A stretch of DNA of 6,388 bases from Fimbriimonadales bacterium. GTDB lineage: Bacteria; Armatimonadota; Fimbriimonadia; Fimbriimonadales; GBS-DC. Shown here in pieces: positions 5,253 through 6,388 of this stretch. Within the stretch, counting starts at the first letter, position 1. Every line of letters starts with the position of its first letter. The position numbers and the translations under genes were made by a program. A model generated the notes under the pieces. That model was not told the DNA's origin and did not search any database. It was given only the letters and a program-made list of their open reading frames with translations. The stretch spans positions 1-6,388 of the forward strand of contig JAOAES010000118.1 in assembly GCA_026416655.1 (NCBI GenBank), given 5' to 3'.

Positions 5253-6131
5253 TTAGAGGCTGAAGTCATAGTCCGGTCGGAACAGCCACGCGTTGCAGCC
5301 GTCCCACCAGTAGTAGCCGGGGTAACCGTTGCTGTCGTAGCCGGTGTAGGGGTCGACGCGCCAGTCGGTGTTCGCCGGGGCAATCTGCGCGCCCAGTCGG
5401 CGCCACTTCGCGCTGCCGTCCGCGTGGGCAAAGAGCGCGCCGCCCGAGTGAATCCACATCGGACCATCCAGCACGAACATCGCGCTCGTCGGATAGGCGT
5501 TGCCCGGGTTGCCATAGGTGCAGCTGAAGTAGCGGCAGGGGCGAGAAGCATCCTCGCACCGCAGCGCAGGGTTGGTCAACGCGAAGCCCTCCATGCTGGC
5601 TTTTCCGCGTCCTTCCCACATGAGCGGCAGTCTCGCCGGATTGGCTATCTGCGCTTGGCTCCATGCATGCAGCAAGCCGTTATAGGTGTAGGCCACCTTC
5701 GCCGGCGTCGCTAAGGGGTTGTTGTAGTCAGTCGTGTTCAGCCGCTTGGGGGGGCAGGACGGACACTCATACAGACCGTAGTTCTTCACGTACGGCTGAA
5801 TGGTGTGCGACCAGTGGACAAGGTAGGAAGCGTAACGTCCGTCGCTCGGCGGCACGCTGGGACGCCAGTTATACGGCGCGGCATGATATAAGTTCCACAG
5901 CCACGCGCCTGTACCGCCCGCACGCCCAAATCCGAGCGGGAAGGTCTCGTCGTAGTCGTTGATGTACATCATAAACGCCAGCGCGGTCTGCTTCGTATTG
6001 CTTGTACAGGTCGTCTGACGCGCCTTATCGCGCGCCTGCGCAAACACGGGGAACAAGATCGCCGCCAGAATGGCGATAATCGCGATCACGACCAGCAGCT
6101 CAATCAGCGTAAAGCCCTTCCGTCTGTGCAT
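5253..6131 (-). CDS. Type II/IV pseudopilin-like protein with H-X9-DG motif (DUF1559-like)
   Basis: A 292-aa protein. The N-terminus MHRRKG|FTLIE is a classic prepilin leader: cleavage after G6, F7 as the methylated first mature residue and E11 as the conserved Glu5. It is followed by the hydrophobic helix (about 12-30) and AQARDKARQT. The extracytoplasmic domain contains seven cysteines after the helix, including a CPSCP motif at 123-127. Near the C-terminus HSGGALFAHADGSAK gives the H-X9-DG signature (H228, D238-G239). Such proteins are inserted and processed like type IV pilins, but many genomes hold dozens of copies, and their individual tasks in secretion, surface display or pilus assembly are mostly unknown. 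The start is set by AGGAGG (6140-6145) eight nt upstream. A sigma-70-type promoter lies at 6185-6214. No prepilin peptidase or assembly ATPase is in the window. The family call is firm; the specific role is unknown. Confidence 0.92.
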   Translation of the reverse strand: MHRRKGFTLIELLVVIAIIAILAAILFPVFAQARDKARQTTCTSNTKQTALAFMMYINDYDETFPLGFGRAGGTGAWLWNLYHAAPYNWRPSVPPSDGRYASYLVHWSHTIQPYVKNYGLYECPSCPPKRLNTTDYNNPLATPAKVAYTYNGLLHAWSQAQIANPARLPLMWEGRGKASMEGFALTNPALRCEDASRPCRYFSCTYGNPGNAYPTSAMFVLDGPMWIHSGGALFAHADGSAKWRRLGAQIAPANTDWRVDPYTGYDSNGYPGYYWWDGCNAWLFRPDYDFSL

Positions 6132-6136
6132 AGCGA

Positions 6137-6179
6137 TAACCTCCTATAAGTGAGGATGAGAACCAGCCCATAGGCTGTT
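6137..6179 (-). promoter_or_regulatory. Leader of the pseudopilin mRNA: 5' stem-loop plus ribosome binding element
   Basis: AACAGCC (6179-6173) can pair with GGCTG-G-TT (6168-6161, one bulged base), a stem-loop placed at the predicted 5' end of the transcript. It is followed by CACTTATAGGAGGTTA (6152-6137), which contains the Shine-Dalgarno sequence eight nt from the ATG. The 16-nt element differs at one base from that in the lipoprotein leader. Confidence 0.55.
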
Positions 6180-6184
6180 CCCCA

Positions 6185-6214
6185 ATTATACCTCACTTTA
6201 GACTAAGAATACAA
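6185..6214 (-). promoter_or_regulatory. Sigma-70-type promoter of the pseudopilin gene
   Basis: On the minus strand, TTGTAT (-35, complement of 6209-6214) and TATAAT (-10, complement of 6185-6190) are 18 bp apart. The -10 region, GGTATAATTG, is identical over 10 bases to that of the lipoprotein promoter. The predicted start is near 6179-6178. It lies just downstream of the cold-shock gene terminator, so the cluster is an independent transcription unit. Confidence 0.8.
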
Positions 6215-6257
6215 GTTATCGGTTCCTCGCGTCGCCCGCTTTTCCTGCCAACTCATA

Positions 6258-6286
6258 TAAAAACGCGGGGGAAATTTCCCCCGCGT
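6258..6286 (-). terminator. Intrinsic terminator of the cold-shock gene
   Basis: Positions 6263-6286 form a perfect 24-bp palindrome, each half reading ACGCGGGGGAAA in its own direction. On the minus strand the stem runs into TTTTTATA (complement of 6256-6263), a standard rho-independent terminator. It begins 24 bp beyond the cold-shock stop codon. Confidence 0.92.
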
Positions 6287-6310
6287 GGTCGTTTCCGTCT
6301 TTAAGACTGC

Positions 6311-6388
6311 TTACTTCGGGACAACATTCCGCGCCTGCAGACCTTTCGGACCTTGCACGACTTCGAACTCAACGGACTGCCCTTCGTA
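6311..6388 (-). CDS. Cold-shock domain protein, C-terminal 25 residues (gene runs off the right edge)
   Basis: The minus strand from the right edge reads YEGQSVEFEVVQGPKGLQAR and then NVVPK before TAA at 6313-6311. This is the C-terminal end of the CspA/CspB family: the conserved GQ-x-VEFEV-x-QG-x-KG-x-QA-x-NV pattern forms the last strands of the OB-fold. These roughly 65-70-residue cytoplasmic proteins bind single-stranded RNA and DNA and act as RNA chaperones. The RNA-binding RNP motifs lie outside the window. The strong terminator immediately downstream indicates it is the last gene of its unit. Which csp paralogue it is cannot be told. Confidence 0.92.
   Translation of the reverse strand, partial: YEGQSVEFEVVQGPKGLQARNVVPK

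Noticed and set aside
5266..5664. Other open frames inside the pseudopilin gene on both strands
   Set aside because: They overlap a gene with clear prepilin and H-X9-DG signatures and show no motif or ribosome binding site.

Overview
The window most likely comes from an Armatimonadota-like bacterium. The best clue is the prepilin-type protein at 5253-6131. It has the GFTLIELLVVIAIIAILAAI-type N-terminus, followed by a VFAQARDKAR stretch and a C-terminal H-X9-DG motif. That combination is abundant in Armatimonadota, Planctomycetota and Verrucomicrobiota, and this N-terminal wording is what I recall from Armatimonadota. This is an inference from protein style, not a database result. The DNA is moderately GC-rich and densely coding. 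I see no mobile element, CRISPR array, tRNA or rRNA.

Layout, left to right. (1) 1-1157, minus: the N-terminal half of the DNA helicase RecG, running off the left edge. (2) 1182-3137, minus: complete acetyl-CoA synthetase (acs), 24 bp upstream of recG and probably co-transcribed with it. A perfect 7-bp inverted repeat fills most of the gap. (3) 3144-3228: a short divergent intergenic region. (4) 3229-3720 and 3717-4565, plus: an exported TlpA/ResA-like thioredoxin-fold protein and diaminopimelate epimerase (dapF). They overlap by GTGA and are probably translationally coupled. (5) 4566-4623: a convergent junction holding a minus-strand intrinsic terminator. (6) 4624-6131, minus: three envelope-type genes, namely an H-X9-DG pseudopilin, a 77-residue membrane-anchored Pro/Gly/Gln-rich protein and an 83-residue Gln/Pro/Gly-rich lipoprotein. 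Strong sigma-70-type promoters precede the pseudopilin and the lipoprotein. (7) 6258-6388, minus: the C-terminal end of a cold-shock protein and its terminator.

The housekeeping genes (recG, acs, dapF) look ordinary in architecture. The least explained part is the pseudopilin, 77-aa protein and lipoprotein cluster. Both of its promoters should give mRNAs that begin at a stem-loop and then carry an almost identical 16-nt element containing the ribosome binding site. This suggests the genes share post-transcriptional control and act together at the cell surface. Their function cannot be read from the sequence. I found no clear evidence of a wholly new enzymatic or defence system here.
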